Shown piece by piece: positions 10,820 to 24,800 of a DNA stretch of 64,000 bases; positions within the stretch are counted from its first letter, which is position 1; each line of letters opens with the position of its first letter. The notes beneath the pieces are model-generated. The model was given only the letters and a program-made list of their open reading frames with translations. It had not been told where the DNA came from and did no database searches. A program made the position numbers and the translations under genes. Source of the stretch: Polyangia bacterium (GTDB lineage: Bacteria > Myxococcota_A > Polyangia > Nannocystales > Nannocystaceae); assembly GCA_030430565.1 (NCBI GenBank), contig JAUIKS010000002.1, forward strand, positions 62,001 through 126,000. The letters run 5' to 3'.

Positions 10820-11809
10820 GTGCGCTCACCGCTGGCCCCCTACCCCTCTCCAGAGGCGCGCGAGTCCGAGTTTGAGACGCTCGCGCGACGGGCCGGCGGT
10901 GAGCTCGTCGACTACGGCGAGAGCGTCGAGGGGCGTCCGCTGCGGGCGCTCCGGCTGCCGGCCACCGGCGCCGCCTCGAGCCCTCGTCCGCGGGTGCTCT
11001 GCGCCGCCAACATCCACGGGATCGAGTACATCGGCGGACGCGTCGCGCTCGAGTTGATCCGGCGGTGCGGGGACGACGATCGCCCGCCCGCGCTCGACCG
11101 TCTGCGCGAGCGCGCCGAGCTGTGGGTGATCCCGTGCATCAACCCCGACGGCTACGCGAAGACCTGGGCGGCCGAGGGGCGCGCGGCGAAGCTCGGGACG
11201 CTGCGGGCCAACGCGCGCGGGGTCGACCTCAACCGCAACTTCCCGCGCCCCGGGAACGCGCCGCCGAGCCGCTGGCCGGGATCCGGCTCGGACCGACCGG
11301 GGGATCCGACGTACCGCGGACCCCACCCCCTCAGCGAGCCCGAGACCGCGCTGCTCGAGGCGCTGCTGCGAGAGCGGGGCTTCCACGCGAGCGCGAACTT
11401 TCACTCGTTCATGGGCACGGTGATCCCGGCGCGGGTCACCGAGGCGACCCCGTTTCGCGCGTACAAGCTGCTGCGCCGCGCGTTCGCGTCGCGCCAGCGC
11501 GTCCGCTACCTGCGGCTCTCGCTGCGCTACCTCGACGTGTTCACCGGCGAGCAAGAGGATCACCAGCACCACGCGCTCGACACCTGGGCGGTCTGCGTCG
11601 AGTGCTTCCCGGTGCTCGCTACCTTCCGCCAGCACCTGCGCGCGCCGTCGCTGTTCTGGCGGTTTAATCCCCACGAGCCGCAGCCCTGGGTCGACAATGA
11701 TCTGCCGGGGCTGCTCGCGTACTTCGAGGCCGCGCTCGACCTGCCGCGGCCCTCCGCGCTGACACGTCGGGCGCTCGCCGAGGCCCGCCAGAGCCTACGC
11801 GCGACGTAG
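10820..11809 (+). CDS. M14-family zinc carboxypeptidase
   Basis: A 329-residue metallopeptidase predicted to remove C-terminal residues or cleave peptidoglycan peptides. It carries the M14 signature NIHGIEYIGG, in which His66 and Glu69 are zinc ligands. It also has INPDGY, NARGVDLNRNFP (substrate-carboxylate Arg), the third ligand His195 in ANFHSF, and a candidate catalytic Glu261 in CVECFP. There is no signal peptide, so it is probably cytoplasmic. The start is GTG 10820, 8 nt after the helicase stop; GTG 10812 is in another frame. The close spacing suggests co-transcription with the helicase. The substrate cannot be told from the sequence. Confidence 0.9.
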   Translation: MRSPLAPYPSPEARESEFETLARRAGGELVDYGESVEGRPLRALRLPATGAASSPRPRVLCAANIHGIEYIGGRVALELIRRCGDDDRPPALDRLRERAELWVIPCINPDGYAKTWAAEGRAAKLGTLRANARGVDLNRNFPRPGNAPPSRWPGSGSDRPGDPTYRGPHPLSEPETALLEALLRERGFHASANFHSFMGTVIPARVTEATPFRAYKLLRRAFASRQRVRYLRLSLRYLDVFTGEQEDHQHHALDTWAVCVECFPVLATFRQHLRAPSLFWRFNPHEPQPWVDNDLPGLLAYFEAALDLPRPSALTRRALAEARQSLRAT

Positions 11810-11820
11810 CGGCGCGACGG

Positions 11821-13524
<1,704 letters not shown>

Positions 13525-13598
13525 GAAACCGTGCGTCCCGCGACCGCGACCCTGCGGCCAGCCTACCTCACTTCAACGTCCATCGTCATGGATCGTCG

Positions 13599-16058
<2,460 letters not shown>

Positions 16059-16171
16059 GCAAGGAGCAGCGTAATCGGGCCGCGCAGCGGGGTCAACGCG
16101 CTGCCATAGGACGATTCCGGCCCCTCCCACGGCTGCCGGTGGCCGCCGTGACTGGTGTAGTCTCGCGGGCC

Positions 16172-17731
16172 ATGACAACTCCCGCGACCGGGCCGGTGAT
16201 GGTCGGGCAACCGATCGAGATCGCCGATGTTCACAACGTCGCGCGCGGCGGCCTGTTCGCGCAGCTGGACGCCGCGGCGCGCACGGAGCTGGCGCGCACG
16301 CGCCGGCACCTCGAGGCCGCGATCGCCAACGGGGCGACGATCTACGGGGTCAACACCGGCTTCGGGGCCCTGAGCGATCGACGCGTCGCGCTCGAAGAGC
16401 TCCAGGCGCTGCAGTGTAATCTGTTGCGCAGTCACGCGGTCGGCGTGGGCCCGAGGTTGCCGCGGGACGTGGTGCGCGCGCTGCTGCTGCTGCGCGCGCA
16501 CACCCTCGCGATGGGCGCGAGCGGGGTCTCGCCGGCGCTCGCGGACTTCCTGCTCTCGCTTTTGCGGGCCGACCTCACGCCGGTGGTCCCGAGCCAGGGC
16601 AGCGTCGGCGCGAGCGGGGATCTCGCGCCGCTCGCACATCTCGCGCTGGTCGTGATCGGGGAAGGCGAGGTCGAGCGCCCCGACGGCGCGATCGTGCCAG
16701 CGCGCGCGGCCCTCGAGTCGGCGGGTCTCCGCCCCTTCTCGCTCGGCCTCAAAGAGGGCTTGAGCCTGATCAACGGGACCCAGGTGATGACGGCGATCGG
16801 CGCCCTCGCGCTCTACGACGCCGCCGAGCTGCTGACGGCGGCGGACATCCTCGGCGCGCTGACGCTCGACGCGACGCTCGGCTCGACCGACCCCTACGAC
16901 CCGCGGATTCACGCCGGCAAGCCCCACGCCGGGCAGCGCGCGAGCGCGGCGCTGATCCGCCGACTCGTCGAGGGCTCGGCGCTGCACGACTCCCACCGCG
17001 ACTGCGGGCGCGTGCAGGACGCCTACTCGCTACGCTGCACACCGCAGGTGCACGGCGCGGTCCGGGGCGCGCTGACCTACGTGTCCGCCGCCGCGCGCGT
17101 CGAGATCAACAGCTTCACCGACAACCCGCTCGTGCTGCCGCGTGCGGACGAGGGCTTCGACGTGCTCTCCGGCGGCAACTTCCACGGCGCGACGATCGCG
17201 GTCCCGCTCGACCACATGAGCGCGGCCCTGACGACCCTGGGCACGATCAGCGAGCGCAGGCTGGACCGCCTGCTCAACCCGAACACCTCGCGCGGCCTGC
17301 CGGCGTTCCTCACCGAGCGCCCCGGTCTCGAGAGCGGCTTCATGATGGCGCAGGTCACCGCGGCGGCGCTCGCCAGCGAGAACAAGTCGCTCAGCGCCCC
17401 AGCGAGCGTGGACACAATCCCGACCTCGGCGGGGAAAGAGGACCACGTCAGCATGGGGCCGATCGCCGCCCGCAAGCTGCGCTCGGTCGTCGATAACGTG
17501 GCGCGCATCCTCGCCGTCGAGGCGGCCGTGGCCGCGCGCGCGCTGGACCTCCGCCACCACCCGACCAGCCCGACGCTGCAGCGCGCGCACGCCGTGATCC
17601 GCGAGCACATCGCGCCGTTCACCGGCGACCGCAGCATGTCCAAGGAGCTCGAGCGCTTCGCCGAGGCGCTGCTGACAGGCGCGCTGCGGGATGCCGTCGG
17701 CCTGCCCCACGAGCTCGCGCGACCTGCCTAG
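16172..17731 (+). CDS. hutH: Histidine ammonia-lyase
   Basis: A 519-residue enzyme that converts L-histidine to urocanate and ammonia, the first step of histidine breakdown. The cofactor MIO forms from Ala147-Ser148-Gly149 in SVGASGDLAPLAH. Other family landmarks are YGVNTGFG, LRSHAVGVG (a Ser-His pair typical of histidine rather than phenylalanine or tyrosine lyases), SLINGTQ, QDAYSLRC, and the C-terminal SAGKEDHVSMG. The start at ATG 16172 gives the usual family length; an in-frame ATG at 16199 is an alternative. No hutU, hutI or hutG is nearby, so the pathway genes are scattered or the enzyme serves another purpose. Its 3' end converges with the glycosyltransferase gene, 7 nt apart. Confidence 0.95.
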   Translation: MTTPATGPVMVGQPIEIADVHNVARGGLFAQLDAAARTELARTRRHLEAAIANGATIYGVNTGFGALSDRRVALEELQALQCNLLRSHAVGVGPRLPRDVVRALLLLRAHTLAMGASGVSPALADFLLSLLRADLTPVVPSQGSVGASGDLAPLAHLALVVIGEGEVERPDGAIVPARAALESAGLRPFSLGLKEGLSLINGTQVMTAIGALALYDAAELLTAADILGALTLDATLGSTDPYDPRIHAGKPHAGQRASAALIRRLVEGSALHDSHRDCGRVQDAYSLRCTPQVHGAVRGALTYVSAAARVEINSFTDNPLVLPRADEGFDVLSGGNFHGATIAVPLDHMSAALTTLGTISERRLDRLLNPNTSRGLPAFLTERPGLESGFMMAQVTAAALASENKSLSAPASVDTIPTSAGKEDHVSMGPIAARKLRSVVDNVARILAVEAAVAARALDLRHHPTSPTLQRAHAVIREHIAPFTGDRSMSKELERFAEALLTGALRDAVGLPHELARPA

Positions 17732-17738
17732 GCGCTGC

Positions 17739-19400
17739 TCAGCGCGCGCGCGCCCGATCCTTGCGCTGCCAGAACTGTACGCGACCGAGCTTGACCCGGC
17801 GATCGAGGACGTACTCGCGCCGCAGGTAGCGCTGCAGCGCCTTGAATTCGTGTCGCGGCACGGTCGAGCCGAGCACGATGTACACGGGGCGTGACTGTTC
17901 GAAGTCCGCCAACAGCTGCTCGAGGTAGGGGCTGTCGTGCGCCAGCCGCAGCGTGGCGGCGGGCGTGCGCCAGGTGTCATCGTTGATCGGCGTGAGCAGC
18001 CCCAGCGGCTTGTGGATCCGCGAGCCGCTGAGGCGCCCGCTGTACGCGTAGCTGTCCCACAGGTGCCAGCCCCAGAACCACACGCGATCGCCGTCGACGG
18101 TGTTGCGGGCGACGTGCTCGCCGATGATCCGCCCGCCGCGATCGTGAACCCGCGCCCGGTTCTTGCGCTCGCCGTCGAGCAGGAGCCCGGCGCGCCCGAG
18201 CAGCGCGAGCGCGAGCGGGACCATCAACACGCGGACGACGACCCGCGCGCGGGCGTCCCGGCGTCGACGCCCGCGCAGCCAGTCGGCCCCCAAGAGCCCC
18301 CAGGGGGCGGCCGCGAGCACGCAGAGCGCGGGCGCGACCGCGAGGAAGTAGCCCTTGTAAAAGCGCCCGCCGAGGCTCGCGGCCGCGAGCGTGATCACGA
18401 ACCACAGCCACAGCCAGCGGGCCTCGAGCGCGCGCGGATCAGCGCCCTCCCCCCGCGGACGTCCGAGCGTCCAGGCCGACAACAAGAGCGGCAGGCCGAG
18501 GAAGTGCGTCGTCGCCAGCGCGCCTTCGCGCAGCTTGTGGAGCGCGCCGACATCAGACCGTCGGGACAGGTACTCGAGACCGATCTTGTTGAAGAAGAAG
18601 CCCGAGATGAACGCGTCGAGCTGCCCGCGCCGCAGGTAGAACAGCGCGATCGGCAGCATGCTCAGGGCCAGCCCCGCGACCGTCCACAGCGCTGGCCCGA
18701 GGTGCAGCTCGATCCCGCCAATCCGAATACGCGCGCGAAGACGCCCCGACGAGCCGCGCTCCTCGTCCCGCGCCGCGCCGGCGAAGGGGTCGAGCAGCGC
18801 GCGCAGGAGCACGAAGCCGTAGACGAGCCCGGCCGGGCGCTTGCACAGCGCGGCGAGCCCGGCGAGCAGCCCCGCCAGCAGCCACAGCGGCGCGCGCGAG
18901 CGCGCGGCGCGAGGGAGATGCGCCGCGCCCACGGCGGCGAGCACCGAGAGCACCATCGGCAGCTGGGCCCAGGTCACGTAGTTGCCGTCCATGCTGTCGA
19001 GGAAGGCGTCGTGCAGCCCGTAGAGACAGGCCGCGATCACGGCCGCGCGCCCGCCGAGCACGCGCCACGCGATCGCGCCGACCCCGAGAAGCGAGGCGAC
19101 CGCCCAGGCGTTGGCCCAGACCTGCAGCTGCGCGATGTCTCGTCCGACAGGTCCCGCGAGCCACGTCGCCAAGAAGAAGGTCCCCGGCGCCTTAAGCTCG
19201 ACGGTGTCGACGTAGGGCGCGCCGCCGGCGTGGATGAGCATCGCGCTGTGGAGCATCGCGCCGACGTCGTGGGACACGAAGCCGCCGCGCGTGAAGCCGG
19301 GCCAGCGCAGCGCGACCGAGAGCGCCGCGATCAGCACGAGCGCGAGCGCGATCACGAGCTCCGCGCGCCGCAGTCGCCAGGCTCGCCCTACGCGCTCCAT
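17739..19400 (-). CDS. Polytopic membrane glycosyltransferase (GT-C / ArnT-PMT-like)
   Basis: A 553-residue integral membrane protein with about ten hydrophobic segments. Near the N-terminus, after the first helix, it has a luminal loop with SHDVGAMLHSAM and YVDTVELKAPG, the kind of acidic first loop that holds the catalytic Asp in GT-C enzymes using lipid-linked sugars. The C-terminal 120 residues form a soluble domain with VYIVLGSTVPRHEF and a basic tail. The start ATG 19400 overlaps the stop of the upstream gene by one base (TGATG), so the longer frame is discarded and coupling is likely. Donor and acceptor cannot be told from the sequence. Confidence 0.85.
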   Translation of the reverse strand: MERVGRAWRLRRAELVIALALVLIAALSVALRWPGFTRGGFVSHDVGAMLHSAMLIHAGGAPYVDTVELKAPGTFFLATWLAGPVGRDIAQLQVWANAWAVASLLGVGAIAWRVLGGRAAVIAACLYGLHDAFLDSMDGNYVTWAQLPMVLSVLAAVGAAHLPRAARSRAPLWLLAGLLAGLAALCKRPAGLVYGFVLLRALLDPFAGAARDEERGSSGRLRARIRIGGIELHLGPALWTVAGLALSMLPIALFYLRRGQLDAFISGFFFNKIGLEYLSRRSDVGALHKLREGALATTHFLGLPLLLSAWTLGRPRGEGADPRALEARWLWLWFVITLAAASLGGRFYKGYFLAVAPALCVLAAAPWGLLGADWLRGRRRRDARARVVVRVLMVPLALALLGRAGLLLDGERKNRARVHDRGGRIIGEHVARNTVDGDRVWFWGWHLWDSYAYSGRLSGSRIHKPLGLLTPINDDTWRTPAATLRLAHDSPYLEQLLADFEQSRPVYIVLGSTVPRHEFKALQRYLRREYVLDRRVKLGRVQFWQRKDRARAR

Positions 19401-20215
19401 CAGGCGTCGCGCTTCGGGTGCCCGGTCCGGGCGAGCAGGTCGTCGTGCACCGGCGTCGCGACCCCGCGGCGCCGCGCCTCGTCGACGAACCACCCGTTGC
19501 GCCAGCGCCACTCCTTGACCGCGCCCCGATAGCTGGCGATCGAGCGCGAGTACGCGCACAGCGACTCGACGAGGGCCGCGAGCGCCGACGCGCCGACGGG
19601 CGGGAGCCCCAGCGCCGGGCGCCCGATCGCGGTGAACTCGTGGACGAGCGCGCGCAGATCATCGCGATGTTGGTCGACGATCACGCCGACCGGGGCCGCG
19701 TGCCGCTCACAGAGCAGGCCGAAGGCCGAATTCCAGATCAGCTTCTCGAGCTCGAGCTCGGCGAAGGCCTGCGCGTCGACCTCCGAGGCTGGGAGCCCCA
19801 GCGCTGACAGCCACGCGGCGACGAGCGCGGCGTGACGACCGACGAAGGGGCTGTCGCCGCCGGGCTCCGGCTCCGCGCCGCGTCGCGGGACCGCGAAGAA
19901 CAGCAGCCCGCGCGTGGGCTCGAGCGCGTTCGTGGCGATCCAGGGCCGCAGCATCCCGTTCTGAATCAGCACCAAGTCATCGCGACGCGCCGCCGGGATG
20001 CGCTCGAGCACCCCGCTGAGGTCATCGTTGCGCACCGCGACGATGATCGGGCGCCCGGGGGCGTCGGTGAGCGCGTCCCTTGGATCATCCGCGCGCCGCA
20101 GCAGCGCGATCGGTCCATGCGCGTCGGCGAGGCGCTGCGCGTGTCGGCGCGCCAGCGCGCCGCCGACTCGTCCGTCGCCGATGATCACAACCCCGTGAAA
20201 GCCGGGCGAATCCAC
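19400..20215 (-). CDS. Ketopantoate reductase (PanE/ApbA)-like protein
   Basis: A 271-residue NAD(P)-dependent dehydrogenase-like protein. The start is GTG 20215, since the residues just after it (GFHGVVIIGDGRVGGALA) form the first Rossmann strand and dinucleotide loop; the frame upstream of it looks non-coding. LVLIQNGMLRPW matches the family's QNG motif, and FAELELEKLIWNSAFG matches the KxxxN motif of ketopantoate reductases. Whether the substrate is ketopantoate is uncertain because the sequence is a divergent member. It is coupled to the glycosyltransferase gene downstream. It is divergent from the sucrase/ferredoxin-like gene with an 80-nt gap that must hold both promoters. Confidence 0.75.
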   Translation of the reverse strand: MDSPGFHGVVIIGDGRVGGALARRHAQRLADAHGPIALLRRADDPRDALTDAPGRPIIVAVRNDDLSGVLERIPAARRDDLVLIQNGMLRPWIATNALEPTRGLLFFAVPRRGAEPEPGGDSPFVGRHAALVAAWLSALGLPASEVDAQAFAELELEKLIWNSAFGLLCERHAAPVGVIVDQHRDDLRALVHEFTAIGRPALGLPPVGASALAALVESLCAYSRSIASYRGAVKEWRWRNGWFVDEARRRGVATPVHDDLLARTGHPKRDA

Positions 20216-20295
20216 CGGCCGGTGATACCACGAGGCGCTCGCCCCCGAAGCCGCGCGAGTGGTCCGCCCGGCGAGGCTGCGATAGGCTGGCGGCG

Positions 20296-21219
20296 ATGCA
20301 GCAACCCCCACGAGAGGTGACTCAAGCGGTGTACTGCGCCGAGGCCTCGCGCGCCTGTCAGGAGCCGATCGCGGGCACCGCCGCCGCCGAGACCTCGATC
20401 TGGATCGCGCTCGAGTACGCCGGCCCCTGGGGTCGAAAGGCGCTGCGCACCAGCGGGCTCTCGGCCGCCACCCGCGCGCACCTCGCCGGCTGGATGGACA
20501 CGGTCCCTGGCTCCCGCGTGCAGTTGATCAAGCACGACCGCGCGACCGCGGGCGCCGGCGCCACGCTGCTGATCGCGCTCGCCAGCGAACAACAGCCCGC
20601 GCTGTACCAATTCCAGCTGGACTCACCGGACGCCGTCCAGAGCTTCGATCTCGCGGCCGTGCTCCGGCGCGACCCCGCGCTCGCGGCCCGGCGCGTCGAC
20701 GGCCCGGTCGTCCTCGTCTGCACCAACGGTCAGCGCGACCGCTGCTGCGCCAAGTTCGGCGTCCCCGTCTACCGACGCTTCGCCGCGCTCGCGCCCGCGC
20801 GCGCCTGGCAGACCACGCACATCGGCGGTCACCGGTTCGCCGCGACCCTCGTCGTGCTGCCCCACGGCATCGTCTACGGGCACCTGGGGGTCGACGAGGT
20901 CGAGCCGTGCCTGCGCGCGCACGAGCGCGGCGAGCTGTACTCGCTCGCGCGCCTGCGGGGACGCTCCTGCCACAGCAAGGCCGCCCAGGCCGCCGAGAGC
21001 ATGCTGCGCGCGCGCCTCGGCGACCTCCAGCTCGAGAGCCTGCGCCGGCTCGACGAGCAGGTCCAAGAGCGCGGGGACGCCAGCGACGTGCAGGTGCGGT
21101 TTCAGGACCGCGCGGGGACGATCCACGAGGTCCGCTTTATCAAAGAGACGCAGACGGTGACGCGCCCCAAGGGCTGCGGAGAGCCGCCGCAGGTGTTCGC
21201 GCGCTACCGGCCGGCCTGA
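20296..21219 (+). CDS. Sucrase/ferredoxin-like (thioredoxin-fold) protein
   Basis: A 307-residue member of the Suc_Fer-like family (Pfam Sucrase/ferredoxin-like, named from memory). The diagnostic stretch VLVCTNGQRDRCCAKFG (Cys142, Cys150, Cys151) and HIGGHRFA (175-182) are present, as are N-terminal Cys14 and Cys21. Members adopt a thioredoxin-like fold and some bind a [2Fe-2S] cluster; the biochemical role in bacteria is not settled. Start ATG 20296 is followed directly by conserved sequence. The gene is divergent from the ketopantoate-reductase-like gene and is followed by a hairpin-rich non-coding region. Confidence 0.85.
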   Translation: MQQPPREVTQAVYCAEASRACQEPIAGTAAAETSIWIALEYAGPWGRKALRTSGLSAATRAHLAGWMDTVPGSRVQLIKHDRATAGAGATLLIALASEQQPALYQFQLDSPDAVQSFDLAAVLRRDPALAARRVDGPVVLVCTNGQRDRCCAKFGVPVYRRFAALAPARAWQTTHIGGHRFAATLVVLPHGIVYGHLGVDEVEPCLRAHERGELYSLARLRGRSCHSKAAQAAESMLRARLGDLQLESLRRLDEQVQERGDASDVQVRFQDRAGTIHEVRFIKETQTVTRPKGCGEPPQVFARYRPA

Positions 21220-21873
21220 GCACCGAAATTTCGAACTCCCAAAACGAACACGCAGCTACGGGTCCCCTCTCCCGTAGCCGCGCAAAATGGGCTCATGCGT
21301 TCGTTTCGGCCCGCAGGCCGAACATGATTAAGCAGAGTCTAAATGAAATCCAGGAAAGCTAAGCAGTCGCCAGATACAAGCCAGCTGCAAGCAAGCTAAC
21401 AAAGGTACGGTACGAAAGGATTCAGGGGCTCGGAATCAGGCGAAGCTAGTCAAATCAAGCGGGAAGTCCGGCAAGCCAGTCCAGGAAAGTCAGAAAAAGG
21501 ACTGAGTAAGTCAAGCCAGATGCGCGAAAGAGAAGCTACGTCGAAGTCAGGCGAGGCCAGGAATCAGGTCAAGCTAAGAAACGTAAAAGAAGCGAGACCA
21601 AAAAAAGTAGGTGAGGAGCCCTCGCGGGCTGCCCGAGGTGAAAGCAGATTTCGGTCCAGTGATGACAATCTGTCAAACTGACGAAATTTCAACGACTTCC
21701 TGACGCGCGAGAAGAGCACCCCGGACCACCATGACATCTTTGTCATGCCGTGCTCCATGTCGTGAGCTGGGGCATGACATTTGTGTCAGGGCATGACGAT
21801 CGTGTCCCACATGCTCGGACACGTCCGTTGGTCTCGTACCGGCCGGCCGGCCTGGCCTGGATAGCGAGTCCCT
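21220..21873. other. Purine-rich non-coding island between convergent genes
   Basis: These 654 bases hold no gene I can support. Just after the upstream stop are two hairpins: GCTACGGG/CCCGTAGC (21255-21278) and TTCGGCC/GGCCGAA with a CGCA loop (21305-21322). Neither has a U-run. From about 21323 to 21617 the plus strand is strikingly rich in A and G and poor in T, unlike anything else in the window. Short degenerate repeats recur there: AAGCCAG (three times), AAGTCAG (twice), GAAGCTA (twice), CAAGCTAA and TCAGGCGA. A further hairpin AGCCC/GGGCT sits at 21618-21631 and a run of seven A at 21600-21606, which reads as T on the minus strand. A cluster of TGACA/TGTCA inverted repeats follows (separate entry). 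Confidence 0.6.
21663..21822. promoter_or_regulatory. Cluster of TGACA-n-TGTCA inverted repeats (operator-like)
   Basis: Inverted repeats with the same half-site recur in 160 bases. They are TGACA-3-TGTCA at 21663-21675, CATGACA-4-TGTCATG at 21730-21747 and TGACA-4-TGTCA at 21775-21788. A degenerate TGAC-GATC-GTGTC copy lies near 21794-21806, and GTGTC-11-GACAC spans 21802-21822. This looks like a set of binding sites for a dimeric regulator. It lies between two gene 3' ends, so its target transcript is not obvious. Confidence 0.45.
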
Positions 21874-24800
21874 TTAGAAGGACTGCACGAAGGTCAGGTT
21901 GATATTGAACGGCGAGAGCACGTCGGCCGCGGTCTCGGCGCCTTGACGCTCCGCGAGGTACTTCGGGAACACGTTGCCGAGGCAGTGCATATGCCGGCGC
22001 ACGAGCGGGACCGAGACGCTCAGCTTCACGAGCTGCGGGGAGACGCCGAGCAAGAAGGTCTGCCCGAACAGCCCGTAGGTGATGTCGCCGTACCAGCTCT
22101 CGCGTTCGAACAGGCCGTCGTAGTCGTCGCAGCTCGAGATCGTCGCTACCCCGCCGCCCAGCACCCCGCCGAAGCTGCGCCACCAAGCCAGGTGCGCGAC
22201 GTTGATGTCCATATTGTTGAAGAACACGTGCCGGTACTCGGCGTTGGCCATCACGAAGGCGCGCGTGTGCAGCTCGCTGCCGTTGTAGCCCTCGAGATCG
22301 CCGATCCCGCCCACGCGCAGCAGGCCGCGGTACTCGGGCTCGGAGGCGATCGGCAGCATGGCGCCGGCCGACAGCTGGGTCGCGATCACGTGTTGGTGCG
22401 CGAGCGGCCACAGCTGCACCCAGTAGGCCGCGGCCGACATGCTGTAGCGATGGTCGCGCTGCCCCGGCGTCGTGCGAAACACCTGGTTGGCGTACAGCGC
22501 GAGCGCGAGACGCCGCCCGCGATCCGGCCAGCGTCCGAAGCCGCGGGTGTCGTCGACGACCGCGAGCGTCTGCCCCAGCCGAAACCCGCCGCGGGTATCG
22601 AGGCCGCGCTCGGTGACCTGGCCGAGGTTCGTAAACAGCCGCAGCCGCGTCCGCCGACGCAATCGGTTGACCAGCGGCCCAAACCAAAGCTGCACGCCCC
22701 CGGCGGCGCCGATCGAGGTGTTGCGGTCGCTGAACAGCTGAAAGTGCCCGGTGTGACGAACGTCGCGCTGGCGGCTGGTTTCGAAGAACACGTAGAACGC
22801 GATCGCGCTCAGTCGCGCCGCCGGCGTCTTGGCGTTGAGGAACTCGGAGATCGCGAGGTTGAGCCCAAACCCGGTGTAGAGGAAGCGGAGCGCGGTCGGG
22901 ACGCGGTTGTTGAGCAGCGGGTCGACGTTGTCGGCGGGCGCGAGCGCCGACTCGACCAGGCGAAAGCGCGGGTCGACCTCGATCTTCTTGACCCGCGCCG
23001 CGGTCCGCAGCGTGAAGGTGTGCTGGACCTCCGTCGGGACATCCTCGATCCGCGCTGCGAGGGCGTCGTCGCCATTCCAGAGCAGGTAGTGCTGCTCCCC
23101 GCCCTTCTCGGTGACGAGCAGCTGCACCGGCTCGAGCACCGGCTCCTCGCTCTCGCGGCGGATCGCGATCCGGTAGCGCCACCCGTCCCCGTCCCGCCGC
23201 TCCTCGACGCTTGCGACGCTGTAGTCCGCCTGCGGGTACGGCCCGAGCCACTGGTCGAAGAACCAGTCGAGCCGATACCCGTAGCGCCGCTCGAGCGTCT
23301 CCTGCGGGGGCGCGTCCGGGTTCGCAAAAAGCTCACGATAAATCTCTAAAAGCTCCTGCGAGCCGTTGAGATCTCGGAGCTTTTCGTGAACGCGGCGACC
23401 GGTCGGCAGATCATTGGCGAACCACAGCGCGTGGTTGCGCAGCGGCATCGAGTCCTCGCTGCCGCGGAAGTACGCGTCGGCAAAACTCGCCTGACCCGTA
23501 TAGAGGAAGTTGTCGACCGTGGGCACGAAGGCGAACTTGCCGAGGATGTCGCGGGCGTACTCGTCGCCGTAGCGCTCGCGCAGCGCCCAGACATCGAGCA
23601 TCGCCATCGCGCCGGCGCCCTGCAGCCACAGCTCGGTGCTCGGGTCGTGACGCCCGGCGAAGTGCTGGTGCATCAAGCTGTCCAAGATCCCGCGCGCCGC
23701 CGCGATCCGGTGGAAGTTCATGAACCGGCGCCCCGGCACCAGCTGCAGCATCTGGTCGCTGACGATCGCGGCGTTGGGCTCGAAGCTGGCGACCGACGAT
23801 CGCAGCGGACCCTGCACCACCACGAGGCGCGCGTCGGCGCGAAACTCGACGCCGGCCGAGCGCGCGATCTCGATCGTGCGCCGCGCGACGGTCTCGAGAT
23901 GCCCCGGGATATCCCGGTAGAGCTGCACCTTGGACTCACCCGGGTAGCGCTTGCGCGGCCTCCAGAGCATGTGGAGCAGCTCGACGCGCACGCCCTCGTG
24001 GACAAACGCGTGGGTCTTCCACCGCCCCCAAAAAACCCCGGGAAACGCGCTCAACCCGTCGCCGACCGGTGGCTGGTCGACGACGATCAACGCGTTATCC
24101 CCGAGCCGCCGCGCTTGCTCGGGGCTCGGCTCGGTCCCCGGAACCCAATCGGGCACGGCGGCGAAGCGCGCTCGTACGCGCCAGCGCGCCGGCGCGACCA
24201 CGCGCCCGGCGCGGTCGGCGTAGAGACCACCCTCGGCGGGGACGCTGGGCAGCGGCGCGACCGCGCCGCTCAGGCTGCACCGCCGTCGCGCGCAGCCAAA
24301 CGGCCAGTAGCGCCGCGGCAGCGAGACGCGATACCGCAGCCGCACCCGGGTCGCGCCCGGCGCGACGCGAACCAGGACATCGCGGCGCGGACCGTGACGC
24401 CGCAGCGAGAGCACGCCCGTCTCACCGACCTCTGACGCGTCAGGCGCGTCAACCTCGAGCCGCCCGGCCGTGTACGGACCGTCCAGATAATTCTCGAGGG
24501 TGAGCGCCGAGAGCTGCTCGAGTCGCGGGTCATCGGCGCGAAGGCCCTCGGCGAAGTTGAGGAGATACAAGCTCTCCGCCGTCCGCGCAGATCGGCTCAA
24601 GTGATACTCGACCTCTGCGACAACAAAGCCTCGTCTTTGCAGAATTTTCTCACCATCGGGCCCGAGGTCGCCCCCGCGGTAGATCTCCAGTTCGACATGC
24701 GCGTCTGTGACCGCGAGCGCGTCACCGACCGGGCCCCGAGGCGCCTCCTCGGCCGCCCAGCCCACGCGCGCGCCCATCCAGACGACAACCCAACAAAGCA

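Noticed and set aside
21323..21617. CRISPR array or CsrA-titrating RNA in the purine-rich island
   Set aside because: Repeats are short and degenerate with no constant spacer length, so it is not a CRISPR. About eight GGA triplets occur, but that is what such purine-rich sequence gives by chance, and I see no stem-loops presenting them.
21564..21758. A 64-residue minus-strand frame in the convergent gap
   Set aside because: No family, no ribosome-binding site, overlaps the inverted repeats and the T-rich complement of the island; coding is doubtful.
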